A stretch of DNA of 64,000 nucleotides from Pueribacillus theae (lineage in GTDB: Bacteria; Bacillota; Bacilli; Bacillales; UBA6769): NCBI RefSeq assembly GCF_003097615.1, contig NZ_QCZG01000009.1:1-64000 (forward strand), given 5' to 3'. Within the stretch, counting starts at the first letter, position 1. The number at the start of each line of letters is the position of its first letter. This document shows positions 25,997 to 37,195 of the stretch, piece after piece. A model generated the notes under the pieces. The model saw only the letters and a list, made by a program, of their open reading frames with translations, had not been told where the DNA came from and made no database searches. The position numbers and the translations under genes are program-made.

Positions 25997-27186
25997 GATT
26001 TTCCCCCCATTTTCTCCATTAACGTATGAACATCCTTATCGCCGCGCCCTGACAAACAAACGACAATACTTTCGTTTTTGTCCATTTCTTTTGCTCGTTT
26101 AAATGCTTCTGCTAATGCATGGGCACTTTCAATCGCAGGTATAATTCCTTCCGTTTGAGACAAAAATTTCAGCGCATTTAGAGCTTCTTCATCTGTTGCG
26201 CTCGTATAATGAACCCGGCCGGTCTCAGCCAAATACGCATGTTCAGGCCCGATACCCGGATAGTCCAATCCAGCCGAAATCGAATACGGTTCTTGAATTT
26301 GTCCGGCTTCATTTTGAAGCAAGTAAGTCATTGATCCATGAATGACACCGAGCCTGCCTTTCGCAATTGTCGCCGCATGCATTCCTGTTGCAATTCCTTT
26401 GCCTGCAGCTTCGACACCGACCAAAGAAACATCGTCCTCAATAAAAGGAAAAAACATGCCAATCGCATTGCTCCCTCCTCCGACACAAGCAACGATGAGA
26501 TCAGGCAGTTTTCCATCCACTTCCAAAAACTGTTTTTTCGTTTCGTCCCCAATTATCCTTTGAAACTCCCTCACCATCATTGGATAAGGGTGTGGGCCAA
26601 CGACAGAACCGATTAAATAAAACGTATCTTCAACGTTTGAGACCCAATATCGAATCGCTTCATTTGTTGCATCTTTTAATGTTTTACTTCCTGAAGCAAC
26701 CGGAACAACCTCCGCTCCTAACAATTGCATGCGAAAAACATTTAACGCCTGTCTCCTCATATCCTCTTCGCCCATAAACACTTTGCATTCCAACCCAAAG
26801 CGCGCCGCGACAGTGGCGGATGCCACTCCGTGCTGGCCGGCGCCCGTTTCCGCGACAATTTTATGTTTTCCCATTCGTTTCGCCAGAAGGGCTTGCCCGA
26901 TTGCGTTATTAATTTTATGTGCGCCTGTGTGGTTTAAATCTTCCCGTTTTAAATAGATTTTTGCCCCGCCCAATTCACTCGTACAGTTCTCAGCATAGGT
27001 TAAAGGTGTTGTCCTGCCGGCATATTGATGCAGCTCTTCTTCCAATTGGCTTTTAAATAATTCATCTTGTATGGCATCCTTTAAAGAAGATTCAAGCTCT
27101 TCCAATGCTTGCATTAACGTTTCAGGAACAAATTTACCCCCGAATTGTCCAAATCTCCCTTTTTCATTTGGCAATGTAACGCTCAT
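25993..27186 (-). CDS. trpB: Tryptophan synthase beta chain
   Basis: PLP-dependent condensation of indole and serine. 397 residues with [36 protein letters not shown] (PLP lysine in HK), [25 protein letters not shown] (phosphate loop) and SGRGDKD. Overlaps trpF by 23 bases and trpA by 4. Confidence 0.97.
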   Translation of the reverse strand: MSVTLPNEKGRFGQFGGKFVPETLMQALEELESSLKDAIQDELFKSQLEEELHQYAGRTTPLTYAENCTSELGGAKIYLKREDLNHTGAHKINNAIGQALLAKRMGKHKIVAETGAGQHGVASATVAARFGLECKVFMGEEDMRRQALNVFRMQLLGAEVVPVASGSKTLKDATNEAIRYWVSNVEDTFYLIGSVVGPHPYPMMVREFQRIIGDETKKQFLEVDGKLPDLIVACVGGGSNAIGMFFPFIEDDVSLVGVEAAGKGIATGMHAATIAKGRLGVIHGSMTYLLQNEAGQIQEPYSISAGLDYPGIGPEHAYLAETGRVHYTSATDEEALNALKFLSQTEGIIPAIESAHALAEAFKRAKEMDKNESIVVCLSGRGDKDVHTLMEKMGGKS

Positions 27187-27817
27187 AGGTTTCTACACAC
27201 TCCTGTAATTGGGTAATTTTATGTTTATCTTTTCGAAAGTTTGTTTCAACACCGCTCGCAAGATCGATTCCATCAGGTTTATATTTCAATAAACTTAATA
27301 CATTTTCCGCATTAACCCCGCCAGCAATGAAGCAAGGTTTGCCATAAGCGTGGGCCTTTGAAAGATATTTCGGTACGAAGGTCCAGTCGAATGATTCCCC
27401 TGTCCCTCCCCATGCTTTTGCCGACTTCTTATCAATTAAAAATCCGTCTACGATGTCTTTATATTGATCGAGAAGCTCAAGCGCATGTTCATGATGGTGA
27501 ATCACTTTCCAAACGTCTACAGGAAAAAGTCGCTTTATCTGCGCGGCTTCTTCTGGTGATTCCGTTCCGTGGAGCTGAACGACATCAAGAGAAGCGCTGT
27601 CTACCGCTTCTCTGATCTCGTCAAGCTGTGCATTCACAAACACTCCGGCTTTTTGCTGGTTGGGCTTTAATGTTACTTGCTGGAGCCATGATTTGACTTC
27701 CTTCGGCTCTACTTGCCTCTTTGACCGGGCAAAGACAAACCCAATGTATGCCGCGTTGCTGCTTGAAGAGGCAATCAAATCTTCTAATGAATGATTCCCG
27801 CATAACTTAACTTTCAT
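27164..27817 (-). CDS. trpF: Phosphoribosylanthranilate isomerase
   Basis: Amadori rearrangement step of tryptophan synthesis. A 217-residue barrel with the active-site KLCGN at the start, [34 protein letters not shown] and [10 protein letters not shown] (catalytic aspartate). Overlaps trpC by 11 bases. Confidence 0.95.
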   Translation of the reverse strand: MKVKLCGNHSLEDLIASSSSNAAYIGFVFARSKRQVEPKEVKSWLQQVTLKPNQQKAGVFVNAQLDEIREAVDSASLDVVQLHGTESPEEAAQIKRLFPVDVWKVIHHHEHALELLDQYKDIVDGFLIDKKSAKAWGGTGESFDWTFVPKYLSKAHAYGKPCFIAGGVNAENVLSLLKYKPDGIDLASGVETNFRKDKHKITQLQECVETYERYIAK

Positions 27818-28586
27818 TTGCAGCTATACGCTCTTTCTCAAAAAGTTGCCTGATGCCGATTTCAGGGGTTTCTGCTTTCATTAACGCTTCCCCAACCAAA
27901 ACGCCTTTCGCCCCTTGCCGTTTAACCCTCTCGATGTCTTCACTTGAATGGATGCCGCTTTCACTGATAAAGACCGTGTCTTTCGGAACAAGTTTAGCTA
28001 TACTGTCTGTCATATCCAATGATGTGTGGAAGGTGCTTAAATTTCGATTATTCACGCCGATCACCTTAGGAACAAAGACGTCTACTAATTGTTTAAGCTC
28101 AGCTTCTTCGTGTACTTCAACGAGGCAATCGAGGCCGCATTCGGCCGCATATTGATAAAAGTGATACGTTTTTTCGGGCCCTAAAGCTTTTACAATTAAC
28201 AAAATAGCATCTGCACCAATTGCCGCACTTTCATCGATTTGACGTTTATCAATAATAAAGTCTTTGCGAAGAATCGGAATGCTTACCGATTGTTTTACTT
28301 TTATTAAATCTTCGATTGTCCCTTTGAAAAAAGGGGTATCCGTAAGGACGGATATAGCGTCTGCACCCGCCTTTTCATAAGACAAAGCCACTTCAACAGG
28401 ATCGATGTTATCATTAATTATCCCTTTTGAAGGAGAGGCTCGTTTAATTTCTGCAATTAAAGCAAGCGAGCGGTTTGGATTTTTCAGAGCATCGACAAAT
28501 GAACTCCGTTTTACAGTCTCTTCTTTAGGCGGGACGACCATGTTCGCTACCTCTTCTTTTTTTGAAGCTAATATTCTATCAAGCAT
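27807..28586 (-). CDS. trpC: Indole-3-glycerol phosphate synthase
   Basis: Ring closure of CdRP to indole-3-glycerol phosphate. 259 residues with IAEIKRASPSKGII (catalytic lysine), LRKDFIIDKRQI, DCLVEVHEEAELKQL, GVNNRNLSTFHTSL, FISESGIHSSEDI and VLVGEALMKAE. Overlaps trpD by 8 bases. Confidence 0.96.
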   Translation of the reverse strand: MLDRILASKKEEVANMVVPPKEETVKRSSFVDALKNPNRSLALIAEIKRASPSKGIINDNIDPVEVALSYEKAGADAISVLTDTPFFKGTIEDLIKVKQSVSIPILRKDFIIDKRQIDESAAIGADAILLIVKALGPEKTYHFYQYAAECGLDCLVEVHEEAELKQLVDVFVPKVIGVNNRNLSTFHTSLDMTDSIAKLVPKDTVFISESGIHSSEDIERVKRQGAKGVLVGEALMKAETPEIGIRQLFEKERIAANES

Positions 28587-29601
28587 GAAGCTGAACCTCC
28601 TGTGACTTCATTTCTTCAAGTTTGCGATAAGCAGCTCCGCTTCCAATAATTTTTCGCGCTTCGTGCACGCCTTCTGCAATCGTTCCGGCTCTCCCCACTG
28701 TATACAACGCAGCACCAGCATTCAAGAGAACAATATTTATTGCCGCTTCCGGTGCATCTCCTTTTAACACACCATCAACTAATTTTGCACTTTCTTCTAC
28801 AGATGCGACCGTAATGTCTTCATTCGAAGCTCTCTTTAAGCCGACTTGTTCAGGGCTTATTGTAAAATGGGAAATTTCTCCATTTTTTAGTTCAATGATG
28901 TCTGTTTCGGAAGAAATGGAACATTCATCAAGCCCATCGCGCCCTGTAACAAGAAGCGCACGCTTCGTCCCTAACCGTTTTAATGATTGTACCATTCTGT
29001 CTGCAAGCTGTCTGTCATAAACTCCCAATAATTGATGGCTGCTTTTCGCAGGATTCGTCATTGGCCCTAAAATATTAAATACGGTGCGAAATCCAATTTC
29101 TCGCCTTGGAACTACCGCATGCTTCATTGAAGAATGATAGAGTGGCGCAAACAGAAAGCTCATTCGATTTTCCTTTAACTTTCGTGCAGCCTCTTCCGGT
29201 GTTGATTGGATAGGGACTCCAAGTTTTTCAAGGACATCTGCGCTTCCGCTTTTTGAAGAAACGGATCGATTCCCGTGTTTAGCAACCGGCACTCCATTTG
29301 CCGCAAGGATAAAGGAAACTGTTGTTGAAATGTTGAACGTTGATGCTCCATCTCCGCCTGTTCCGCACGTATCAAGAAGCAGCTTTTCATCATGAACGAC
29401 GGAGGTCGCATGATTCCTCATCGACCGGACAAAACCTGTAAGCTCGTCAATTGTCGTTTCACGAAGCTTCATAATTGTCAACAGGCTGGCAATTTGGCTT
29501 GATGTTGCTCTCCCCGCCATGATTTCATCCATTACTAATTTGGCTTCATTTTCATTAAATGTTTTTCCGTTAATTGCTTGCTGTAAATATTCCTTAAACA
29601 T
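28579..29601 (-). CDS. trpD: Anthranilate phosphoribosyltransferase
   Basis: Couples anthranilate to PRPP. From ATG 29601 it has 340 residues: glycine-rich PRPP loop LDTCGTGGDGASTFNIST, KHGNRSVSSKSGSADVLE, LFAPLYHSSMKHAVVPRREI, and FNILGPMTNPA. The long N-terminal open frame to 29742 lies inside trpE and is rejected. Overlaps trpE by 8 bases and trpC by 8. Confidence 0.96.
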   Translation of the reverse strand: MFKEYLQQAINGKTFNENEAKLVMDEIMAGRATSSQIASLLTIMKLRETTIDELTGFVRSMRNHATSVVHDEKLLLDTCGTGGDGASTFNISTTVSFILAANGVPVAKHGNRSVSSKSGSADVLEKLGVPIQSTPEEAARKLKENRMSFLFAPLYHSSMKHAVVPRREIGFRTVFNILGPMTNPAKSSHQLLGVYDRQLADRMVQSLKRLGTKRALLVTGRDGLDECSISSETDIIELKNGEISHFTISPEQVGLKRASNEDITVASVEESAKLVDGVLKGDAPEAAINIVLLNAGAALYTVGRAGTIAEGVHEARKIIGSGAAYRKLEEMKSQEVQLHA

Positions 29602-31123
29602 GGTTAGCGGCAGCCTCCTTTTTATGAAATAGATTCTCCGCGATTTCAATTGCTTTAATAAGTGCCTTCGCTTTATTTCTAGTTTCTTCCCATTCCCTTT
29701 CGGGAACAGAGTCAGCAACAATGCCTGCACCTGCCTGGACATAAGCTTTTTGATCTTTTATAAAAACACTTCTAATCGTTATACAGGAATCAATGTTGCC
29801 ATCGAAACCAATATATCCAATCGCTCCGCCATAAAGGTTTCTTGCTAATGGTTCAATTTCATGGATAATTTCGACCGCGCGTTTTTTTGGTGAACCGGAA
29901 AGCGTTCCCGCCGGAAAAGCCGAAATTAAAGCATCGACAGGCTGGGCATCATCGGCAAGCTTCCCAGTTACTTTTGAAATGATGTGCATAACATGGGAGA
30001 ATCGGCCGATATACATGAGGTCCGGCACTTGAACCGACCCTTCTTCTGCCACGCGGCCAATGTCTTCTTTCGCCGTATCGACCAGCATGATATGTTCTGC
30101 GCGTTCTTTTTTATCGTTCAAAAGTTCCTGTGCCAATTGTTTATCTTCTTCTTCGGTTTTTCCACGATGCCTCGTTCCTGCAATTGGATGAATTTCGATA
30201 TGCTTTCCGTTAATTTGAACGAGCTTTTCCGGTGAGCTCCCTACAATTTCAAAATCGTCGATTTTCATATAAAATAAGTAAGGGGATGGATTAATGACAC
30301 GCAGGACACGGTAAATATCTAAACCAGAGACAGTCAAGTCTAGATCGAACCTTTGGGAAATAACTGCTTGAGAAATTTCTCCTTTCGCGATATATGCTTT
30401 TACTTTCTCAACCGCATTTAGAAAATCTTGCTTTTCAAAATTTGTCCTCACATGTTCGAAGCTAACTTCACTTGTTTCTTCAGGCATTTGAAACAATGGG
30501 AATGGAGCGGCTTCACTTTCCAGCAAACAGTCCATCGTCAGCTTTATTTTCTCTTTTGCAAGGTCGTATTTTAATTTGCGTTTCGTCTCATCATCTTTTT
30601 CCTCTACAAAGACGTTGGATACAACAATTAATTCTTTTTGATCATGATCATAGGCAAGGATCATTTCACAAAACGCAAAATGAAATCGGGTAATATTCAG
30701 ATCGTTTTCCGGATGGGGGTCGATGTTTTTTTCAAATTCCGTAATCCCGTCATGGCTTATGTAGCCAACTCCTCCTCCTGAAAATGGAAGTTGAATGCCA
30801 ACCGGCTTAGGGTTAAGCATCTTCATTGTGTTGTTCAACGCTTCACGAAAACTGTCGTGCTCAGTGAAGACTTCTCCATTTTTCTTCCTGGCAACAAATC
30901 GATTCTCTTCTTCTTTCAGAATTAGAAAAGGATCAATGCCGATAAAAGAATAGCGGGACCATGGCGATTCACTATCTTTACTTTCCAGCAGGAAACAAGC
31001 GTTTTCTTTGAGTTTTTGGAAAATTTGAATCGGTGTAATCATATCAAGGAAAAAGCGTTCAAAAACAGGGACGGTAGTGTATGACTTAGATGCATGCAAA
31101 AAACTTTGAAAATCTGTGGACAT
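29594..31123 (-). CDS. trpE: Anthranilate synthase component I
   Basis: Makes anthranilate from chorismate with a glutamine amidotransferase partner. No trpG lies in this operon; in Bacillus the partner (PabA) is shared with folate synthesis, so it is probably elsewhere. From ATG 31123 (AGGTGAGAAGA upstream) it has 509 residues, with the LLESKDSESPWSRYSFIG tryptophan-site segment, NPSPYLFYMKIDDFEIVGSS, IAGTRHRGKTEEED, PAGTLSGSPKKRAVEII and GGAIGYIGFDGNID. Controlled by the TRAP leader at 31193-31310. Confidence 0.96.
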   Translation of the reverse strand: MSTDFQSFLHASKSYTTVPVFERFFLDMITPIQIFQKLKENACFLLESKDSESPWSRYSFIGIDPFLILKEEENRFVARKKNGEVFTEHDSFREALNNTMKMLNPKPVGIQLPFSGGGVGYISHDGITEFEKNIDPHPENDLNITRFHFAFCEMILAYDHDQKELIVVSNVFVEEKDDETKRKLKYDLAKEKIKLTMDCLLESEAAPFPLFQMPEETSEVSFEHVRTNFEKQDFLNAVEKVKAYIAKGEISQAVISQRFDLDLTVSGLDIYRVLRVINPSPYLFYMKIDDFEIVGSSPEKLVQINGKHIEIHPIAGTRHRGKTEEEDKQLAQELLNDKKERAEHIMLVDTAKEDIGRVAEEGSVQVPDLMYIGRFSHVMHIISKVTGKLADDAQPVDALISAFPAGTLSGSPKKRAVEIIHEIEPLARNLYGGAIGYIGFDGNIDSCITIRSVFIKDQKAYVQAGAGIVADSVPEREWEETRNKAKALIKAIEIAENLFHKKEAAANHV

Positions 31124-31192
31124 TCTTCTCACCTCACATTAAATTTACGATGTGAGAGGATGAGGAAAAGAAGGGGTAATTTACATGGTAAA

Positions 31193-31232
31193 GAAACCAA
31201 AAAACCCTAAGGCAAAAGAAGGCCTTAGGGTT
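31193..31232 (-). terminator. trp leader attenuator terminator
   Basis: On the minus strand the perfect 11-bp stem AACCCTAAGGC/GCCTTAGGGTT with an 8-base loop is followed by TTTTTGGTTT. The 5' arm (CCCTAAG) can pair, with one mismatch, to CTGAGGG at the distal TRAP repeats, giving the expected antiterminator. Confidence 0.88.
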
Positions 31233-31257
31233 GTAAATAGCGTATCACAATGATTCC

Positions 31258-31310
31258 CTCAGCTCTCCTCAACTCTGCTCTCTCATCTCAAACTTCTCTC
31301 ATCTCAACTA
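31258..31310 (-). promoter_or_regulatory. TRAP (MtrB) binding site with 11 NAG repeats
   Basis: Read on the minus strand the 53 bases parse as TAG, GAG, GAG, AAG, then seven GAG, separated mostly by 2 bases (one spacer of 3, one of 1). Eleven triplets equal the eleven subunits of TRAP. Tryptophan-bound TRAP should wrap this RNA, block the antiterminator and stop transcription before trpE. Confidence 0.92.
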
Positions 31311-31346
31311 AACAAATTTCCTTTGAAAATCTGTGGAACTAGTCAT

Positions 31347-31375
31347 AGCATAAACGTTCTTCTAAAAAATGTCAA
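31347..31375 (-). promoter_or_regulatory. Sigma-A promoter of the trp operon
   Basis: On the minus strand TTGACA (31370-31375), 17 bases, TATGCT (31347-31352). The -35 box contains the TGA stop codon of aroH. Confidence 0.85.
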
Positions 31376-31734
31376 CGAGCAAATTCAGGGCGAAGCTGTT
31401 TCGCATTCTTCAAGTAAATATGATTGATTTCCTTCTGTTGTTTATCAGTATTCACCGTCATCATGATGCGAATACATTTTGGCAGCGCATTCGGCACATC
31501 AATCTCTGTTGCACACATGACCGGAACAAAAGTCCAACCATCAAAAGAACGCAGCGCTCTTGCCGGAAATGCAGCATTTAAGTCAGGAGTCACTGTAATC
31601 AATACTTGGGCAACCTGCTCAGGCGAGATGTTGTTTTCTTTGATCATTTGGCCAACGACTTCTTCCGTTGCTGCCAAGATTTCATTTTCATCATTCGCTT
31701 CGGTTGTCGTCGCGCCTCTTACTCCTCTTACCAT
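31372..31734 (-). CDS. aroH: Chorismate mutase, monofunctional AroH type
   Basis: Converts chorismate to prephenate. A 120-residue trimeric AroH-fold enzyme with MVRGVRGATTTEANDENEI (Arg7), SPDL-like TPDLNAAFPARALR, PVMCATEIDVPNALPKCIRI (Glu and Arg of the active site). Starts one base after aroB ends; its stop overlaps the trp promoter. Confidence 0.95.
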   Translation of the reverse strand: MVRGVRGATTTEANDENEILAATEEVVGQMIKENNISPEQVAQVLITVTPDLNAAFPARALRSFDGWTFVPVMCATEIDVPNALPKCIRIMMTVNTDKQQKEINHIYLKNAKQLRPEFAR

Positions 31735-32826
31735 TTACATCTTTCCCCCTTTCGTTTCTTCTTTTAAAAATGCATATAGCGTTTCTTCATCAATCGGAAC
31801 GCTTTCAACTTCTCCTATTTGCTTTAACAAAACCATATGGATTTGTCCGAATTGGGCTTTTTTATCTTTTTTCATTGTTTCAAGCAATTTTTCAGCAGAT
31901 AAGCCAGAAGGAATATGAGTCGAAAATCCAAGTGACGCAAGCCAGTTCGTAAATTGATCCACATGAAGTTGATTTCCATAATATTGTTCACTTAATTTCA
32001 TGGCAAAAACCATGCCAATGGCAACGGCTTCACCGTGGCTCATTTTCCCGTAGCCCAATTCTGCTTCAATGGCATGGCCTAGCGTGTGGCCGAAATTTAG
32101 ATAAGACCGTACACCTTTTTCGGTTTCATCTTGCGCGACGATTTCCGCTTTGACCGCGATCGCCCTTTTTAAAATGGAAATTAAATCGCTTTTTTTAAGT
32201 TCAGCTAAGGAATGAATGGATGTGCTTATGTCATGATACAAGCTTTTGTCCCAAATTAGCCCATGTTTTATAACTTCCGCAAATCCAGACCGCCATTCTG
32301 TATCATTTAGCGAATGTAATGTTTCAACATCATAGATGACTGCATCAGGCTGATAAAATGCGCCGATCATATTTTTCCCAAGCGGATGGTTAATGGCAAC
32401 TTTCCCTCCAACACTGCTATCATGGGCAAGCAATGTTGTCGGCACTTGGATAAAAGAAATTCCTCGCATGTATGTTGCCGCAACGAAGCCGGCCAAATCT
32501 CCAACGACACCCCCGCCCAATGCAACAATGCAGGAATGGCGATCAAGCCCGCTTTCAAGCGCTTTTGTTTGGCAATTGAAAAAGTGTTCCATTGATTTTG
32601 CTTCTTCGCCGCTCGGAATTGTATGTGTAAAAACGTTATCCTTATCCATCGTGGCCGTAATGTCGTCTAAATATAGCGAAGCAACAGATTCATCTGAAAT
32701 AATGAGAAAGCTTGAAATCTTTTTTTGCAACGAATCAACCAAGTTGTGAAACTGATGGCGAATTCCACGTCCGATATATAATGGATACTCTTTTGATTCT
32801 GTTCGGATTCGCATGTTTTCCATCAT
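31735..32826 (-). CDS. aroB: 3-dehydroquinate synthase
   Basis: NAD- and metal-dependent cyclisation of DAHP, second shikimate step. 363 residues with IISDESVASLYLDD, ALGGGVVGDLAGFVAATYMRG-type loop (GGGVVGDLAGF), PTTLLAHDSSVGGKVAINHP, GFAEVIKHGLI and LNFGHTLGHAIE (metal His). Start overlaps the aroC stop as TAATG; an ATG 12 bases further in (32814) is an alternative. Confidence 0.95.
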   Translation of the reverse strand: MMENMRIRTESKEYPLYIGRGIRHQFHNLVDSLQKKISSFLIISDESVASLYLDDITATMDKDNVFTHTIPSGEEAKSMEHFFNCQTKALESGLDRHSCIVALGGGVVGDLAGFVAATYMRGISFIQVPTTLLAHDSSVGGKVAINHPLGKNMIGAFYQPDAVIYDVETLHSLNDTEWRSGFAEVIKHGLIWDKSLYHDISTSIHSLAELKKSDLISILKRAIAVKAEIVAQDETEKGVRSYLNFGHTLGHAIEAELGYGKMSHGEAVAIGMVFAMKLSEQYYGNQLHVDQFTNWLASLGFSTHIPSGLSAEKLLETMKKDKKAQFGQIHMVLLKQIGEVESVPIDEETLYAFLKEETKGGKM

Positions 32827-33998
32827 TAGAATGTTCTCGCATACTCCATGTATTTTTTGTAATTTTCTCCAATTTCGGATACGCGATCTTCTCCGAATTT
32901 ATTAAGAAATTCATTCGCCACTTCCCAAGCTACGACGGATTCCGCCACTACGCTGGCTGCCGGGACGGCACAACTGTCGGAACGTTCAATACTTGCGGTA
33001 AACGGTTCTTTCGTTTCGATGTCAACACTTTCAAGCGGTTTATAGAGTGTTGGGATAGGTTTCATCACACCTTTGACGACAATAGGCATCCCGTTCGTCA
33101 TGCCGCCTTCAAAGCCGCCTAAACGATTTGTACGGCGGTTAAATCCATTTTCCTCGTCCCACACAATTTCATCATGAACCTGGCTTCCAAAAAGATATGC
33201 CGCCTCAAACCCGATGCCAATTTCCACGCCTTTAAACGCGTTGATGCTCATGATCGCACGGGCAATTTTACCATCAAGTTTCCGGTCATAATGGACATGG
33301 CTCCCAAGGCCAATCGGAACTCCTTCAACGACGACTTCCACAATTCCCCCTATAGAATCGCCGTTCTTTTTCGCCTGATCAATCGCTTCGATCATTTTCT
33401 TTTCAGCTTCTGGATCCAAACAGCGGACAGGAGATTGTTCTGAACGGGCTTTCAAATCTTCCACTGATTCATAATCAACAGCTTTTGCTTCCACGCCGCC
33501 AATGACTAATACGTGGCCGCCCACCTGTATGTTAAACATGGAAAGTATCTTTTTCGCTACGGCCCCTACGGCAACACGAGCCGTTGTTTCCCGTGCAGAA
33601 GACCGCTCCAAAATATTTCTCATATCACGATGGCCGTATTTTATCGCACCGTTCAGATCAGCATGTCCCGGGCGGGGTCTAGTAATCACTCGCTTCATTT
33701 CTTTTTCTTCTTCTTCGGTAATTGGTTCGGATCCCATAATTTTGGTCCAATGCTTCCAATCGTTATTTTCGATGACTAATGTCAAGGGGGCGCCAGTTGT
33801 GAATCCGTGGCGAACACCGCTTTTAATTTGCACTTGGTCTTTCTCTATCACCATTCTTCGTCCGCGGCCATAGCCTTTTTGCCTTCGTGCAAGCTCTTTA
33901 TTAATATCCTCTGCAATTAAAGGCATTCCCGCCGGCACTCCTTCTATAATTGCAGTGAGCTGTGGCCCGTGTGATTCCCCGGCTGTTAAATAGCGCAT
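32826..33998 (-). CDS. aroC: Chorismate synthase
   Basis: FMN-dependent last step of the shikimate pathway (called aroF in B. subtilis). From ATG 33998 (AAGGAAGTG upstream) 390 residues with [64 protein letters not shown] and [11 protein letters not shown]. First aro gene after cheR. Confidence 0.96.
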   Translation of the reverse strand: MRYLTAGESHGPQLTAIIEGVPAGMPLIAEDINKELARRQKGYGRGRRMVIEKDQVQIKSGVRHGFTTGAPLTLVIENNDWKHWTKIMGSEPITEEEEKEMKRVITRPRPGHADLNGAIKYGHRDMRNILERSSARETTARVAVGAVAKKILSMFNIQVGGHVLVIGGVEAKAVDYESVEDLKARSEQSPVRCLDPEAEKKMIEAIDQAKKNGDSIGGIVEVVVEGVPIGLGSHVHYDRKLDGKIARAIMSINAFKGVEIGIGFEAAYLFGSQVHDEIVWDEENGFNRRTNRLGGFEGGMTNGMPIVVKGVMKPIPTLYKPLESVDIETKEPFTASIERSDSCAVPAASVVAESVVAWEVANEFLNKFGEDRVSEIGENYKKYMEYARTF

Positions 33999-34095
33999 GT
34001 TGAACACTTCCTTTTCCTTATCTGTGTCTTTAGTGCTTTTATGTACTAAATTATACCATAATCGCTGCCTAAAAAACGGAGAAAAATAAATAAGA

Positions 34096-34878
<783 letters not shown>

Positions 34879-34893
34879 TCACACTAAAATTTT

Positions 34894-34924
34894 ATGTAAA
34901 GAAGCCAACCTTGTTAAGGTTGGC
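34894..34924 (-). terminator. Terminator between ndk and cheR
   Basis: On the minus strand GCCAACCTT/AAGGTTGGC with a short loop, followed by TTCTTTACAT. The T-run is imperfect. Confidence 0.55.
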
Positions 34925-34942
34925 CGTTAAACTTTTAAAAAG

Positions 34943-35386
34943 TTAAATCCATTTCGAAATTGTTTTTTCGTAATCATTTATTTCATTTTCATTAAAGAAA
35001 AGGTTAATTTCTCTTTCAGCGCTTTCAGGAGAATCAGAACCGTGAATAATATTCATTCCCACTTGAATGCCGAAATCGCCGCGAATTGTACCTATATCTG
35101 CTTCGAGCGGATTTGTTGCACCCATCATTTTCCTCGCAGCAGCAATAACATTGTCTCCTTCCCAAACCATCGCAAATACAGGACCGGAAGTGATAAAGTC
35201 AACAAGCTCGCCAAAAAAAGGGCGCTCTTTATGTTCATCGTAATGCTGTTCAGCCAGCTCTTGGGAAATCACCATGAGCTTTGCTCCAACTAATTTGTAT
35301 CCTTTTTTCTCAAAACGGGATACAATCTCACCGACTAAATTTCGTTGAACACCATCAGGTTTTACCATTAGAAACGTTTTTTCCAC
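34943..35386 (-). CDS. ndk: Nucleoside diphosphate kinase
   Basis: Balances NTP pools by phosphotransfer through a histidine. 147 residues with [36 protein letters not shown] and the active-site histidine in [16 protein letters not shown]. Between hepT and cheR as in B. subtilis. Confidence 0.96.
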   Translation of the reverse strand: MEKTFLMVKPDGVQRNLVGEIVSRFEKKGYKLVGAKLMVISQELAEQHYDEHKERPFFGELVDFITSGPVFAMVWEGDNVIAAARKMMGATNPLEADIGTIRGDFGIQVGMNIIHGSDSPESAEREINLFFNENEINDYEKTISKWI

Positions 35387-35474
35387 AAAATCTCCTCACT
35401 TTTTCCAAAAAAATAAATAAAACGACTGAAACAAATATACTTTATCAAATTATTTTATCAAAAACAAACGAATC

Positions 35475-36443
35475 TCAAAATTTTCGCTTTCCGATGTATT
35501 CAGCGATTTTCTCCAGTGATTGCCTTGCTTTGCAAGCCGGAAGATTTGATAGCTCCAACTGTGCTTTATGTAAATAGGCATTGCTCATGTTTTCCGAGCA
35601 TTCAATCGCGCCGGAAGATTTAATGAGATGCAATGCTTCATTTAGTTCTTTCTCATTTGTATTCTTATTTTTCAGCGTTGCCGTTATTTTTTCTTTAATA
35701 TAAGGATCTGACATCGCAAGCAAAGCAGGCAAAGTGACGTTGCCTTGTTTTAAGTCACCGCCGGAAGGTTTTCCAAGCTTTGCTTTTGTCCCAACGAAAT
35801 CAAGAATATCATCCGTAATTTGGAAAGACATCCCTGCAAAATAACCAAAACGTTCAAGATGCTTCTGTTGGTGTTTGGGCACGTCGCTAACAAGAGCGCC
35901 AAGGCGGCAGCTAACAGATATTAATAGGGCTGTTTTCCTTTTTATTCTTCGTAAATAACTGCGTAAATTTTGATCCCAATTAAATTGATCGCGAATTTGT
36001 TCAATTTCTCCAATTGTTACTTCTTTAATTGTTTCTGATAACGTAATGTGAGCTTCTTGGGACTCGATGAGGGTAATTCGCTCCAATGCCTTTGCCAAAA
36101 TATAGTCGCCTGTATACATTGCTGTTTGATTGTTCCATTTCGCTTTTACAGTTGGTTCTCCTCTTCTTAAATCCGCATCATCGATCACATCATCATGGAC
36201 GAGGGATGCTGTATGTATTAATTCAAGTGCGACAGCCACTTCTTTTATTTTATCAATATGATAGTCTCCAAATTTCCCCGAGAGCAATACGAAAACCGGG
36301 CGAAGGCGCTTGCCTCCTGCTTTTAATAATTGTTTCGAGGTTTGGAACAAAATAGGCTCCTCCGTACAGAGTGAAAGCTCCATCTCTTTCTCTATCAATG
36401 ATAAATCGGCTCGCAATGAAGCATAGATCGTCTTTAAATTCAT
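35475..36443 (-). CDS. hepT: Heptaprenyl diphosphate synthase catalytic component II
   Basis: Builds the C35 side chain of menaquinone-7, working with HepS. From ATG 36443 (AAGGTGGATATC upstream) 322 residues. All trans-prenyltransferase motifs are present: GGKRLRP, the first Asp-rich motif LVHDDVIDDADLRRG, and the second MSFQITDDILDFVG. Confidence 0.94.
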   Translation of the reverse strand: MNLKTIYASLRADLSLIEKEMELSLCTEEPILFQTSKQLLKAGGKRLRPVFVLLSGKFGDYHIDKIKEVAVALELIHTASLVHDDVIDDADLRRGEPTVKAKWNNQTAMYTGDYILAKALERITLIESQEAHITLSETIKEVTIGEIEQIRDQFNWDQNLRSYLRRIKRKTALLISVSCRLGALVSDVPKHQQKHLERFGYFAGMSFQITDDILDFVGTKAKLGKPSGGDLKQGNVTLPALLAMSDPYIKEKITATLKNKNTNEKELNEALHLIKSSGAIECSENMSNAYLHKAQLELSNLPACKARQSLEKIAEYIGKRKF

Positions 36444-36462
36444 GATATCCACCTTAGATTAA

Positions 36463-37170
36463 TTACTTTCGTTTATATCCGAGATGCATCGCTGCGACAC
36501 CACCTGAATATTTTTTAACCCGAATGTTTTCAAGACCGGCCTGTCGAAAAAGATCGCTAAGTTCATTGCTATTAGGAAAATCTTTTGCAGATTCTTGAAG
36601 CCATGAATACTCTTGATAACTTTTTGCCAGCCATTTACCTAGAAGCGGCATAATATGTTTAAAATAAAAGTAGTAGGCTTGTCTGAATACGGGTAATGTC
36701 GGCTGTGAAGTTTCAAGGCATACAACCGTACCACCGGGCTTTACGACACGCCTCATTTCTTTTAAAACTTGTAAATAATCTGGAACGTTGCGAAGGCCAA
36801 AGCCGATTGTAACATAATCAAATGAATCATCTTCGTAGGGGAGATTCATTGCATTTCCTTGGGTTAGTTTAATATTATTATATTTCAACTGATCAACTTT
36901 CGCCTGACCTATTTCAAGCATATTTTTGCTGAAGTCTAGTCCGTGTACAGTGCCTTTTTCACCAACAGATTCAGATAACATGATTGTCCAGTCTGCCGTT
37001 CCACAGCAAACATCTAATGCTGTCGCACCCTTTTTAACGTTCATTCGTTTCATTGTATCCTTGCGCCACGAAATATGGCGATTAAAACTAATGACCGAGT
37101 TCATATAATCATATTTATCTGAAATGTTTTCAAACACCTGATGCACACGTTGTTCTTTTGAAGAGTTCAT
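36463..37170 (-). CDS. menG: Demethylmenaquinone methyltransferase
   Basis: SAM-dependent last step of menaquinone synthesis (menH/ubiE). From ATG 37170 (GGGAGAAGGAAAGG upstream) 235 residues: [21 protein letters not shown] loop [56 protein letters not shown]-type and C-terminal [13 protein letters not shown]. The open frame to 37275 runs into hepS and is rejected. Confidence 0.94.
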   Translation of the reverse strand: MNSSKEQRVHQVFENISDKYDYMNSVISFNRHISWRKDTMKRMNVKKGATALDVCCGTADWTIMLSESVGEKGTVHGLDFSKNMLEIGQAKVDQLKYNNIKLTQGNAMNLPYEDDSFDYVTIGFGLRNVPDYLQVLKEMRRVVKPGGTVVCLETSQPTLPVFRQAYYFYFKHIMPLLGKWLAKSYQEYSWLQESAKDFPNSNELSDLFRQAGLENIRVKKYSGGVAAMHLGYKRK

Positions 37171-37195
37171 AACCTTTCCTTCTCCCGAAAGTAAA

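Noticed and set aside
31424-31918. Plus-strand open frame of 164 codons
   Set aside because: Antisense to aroH and aroB.
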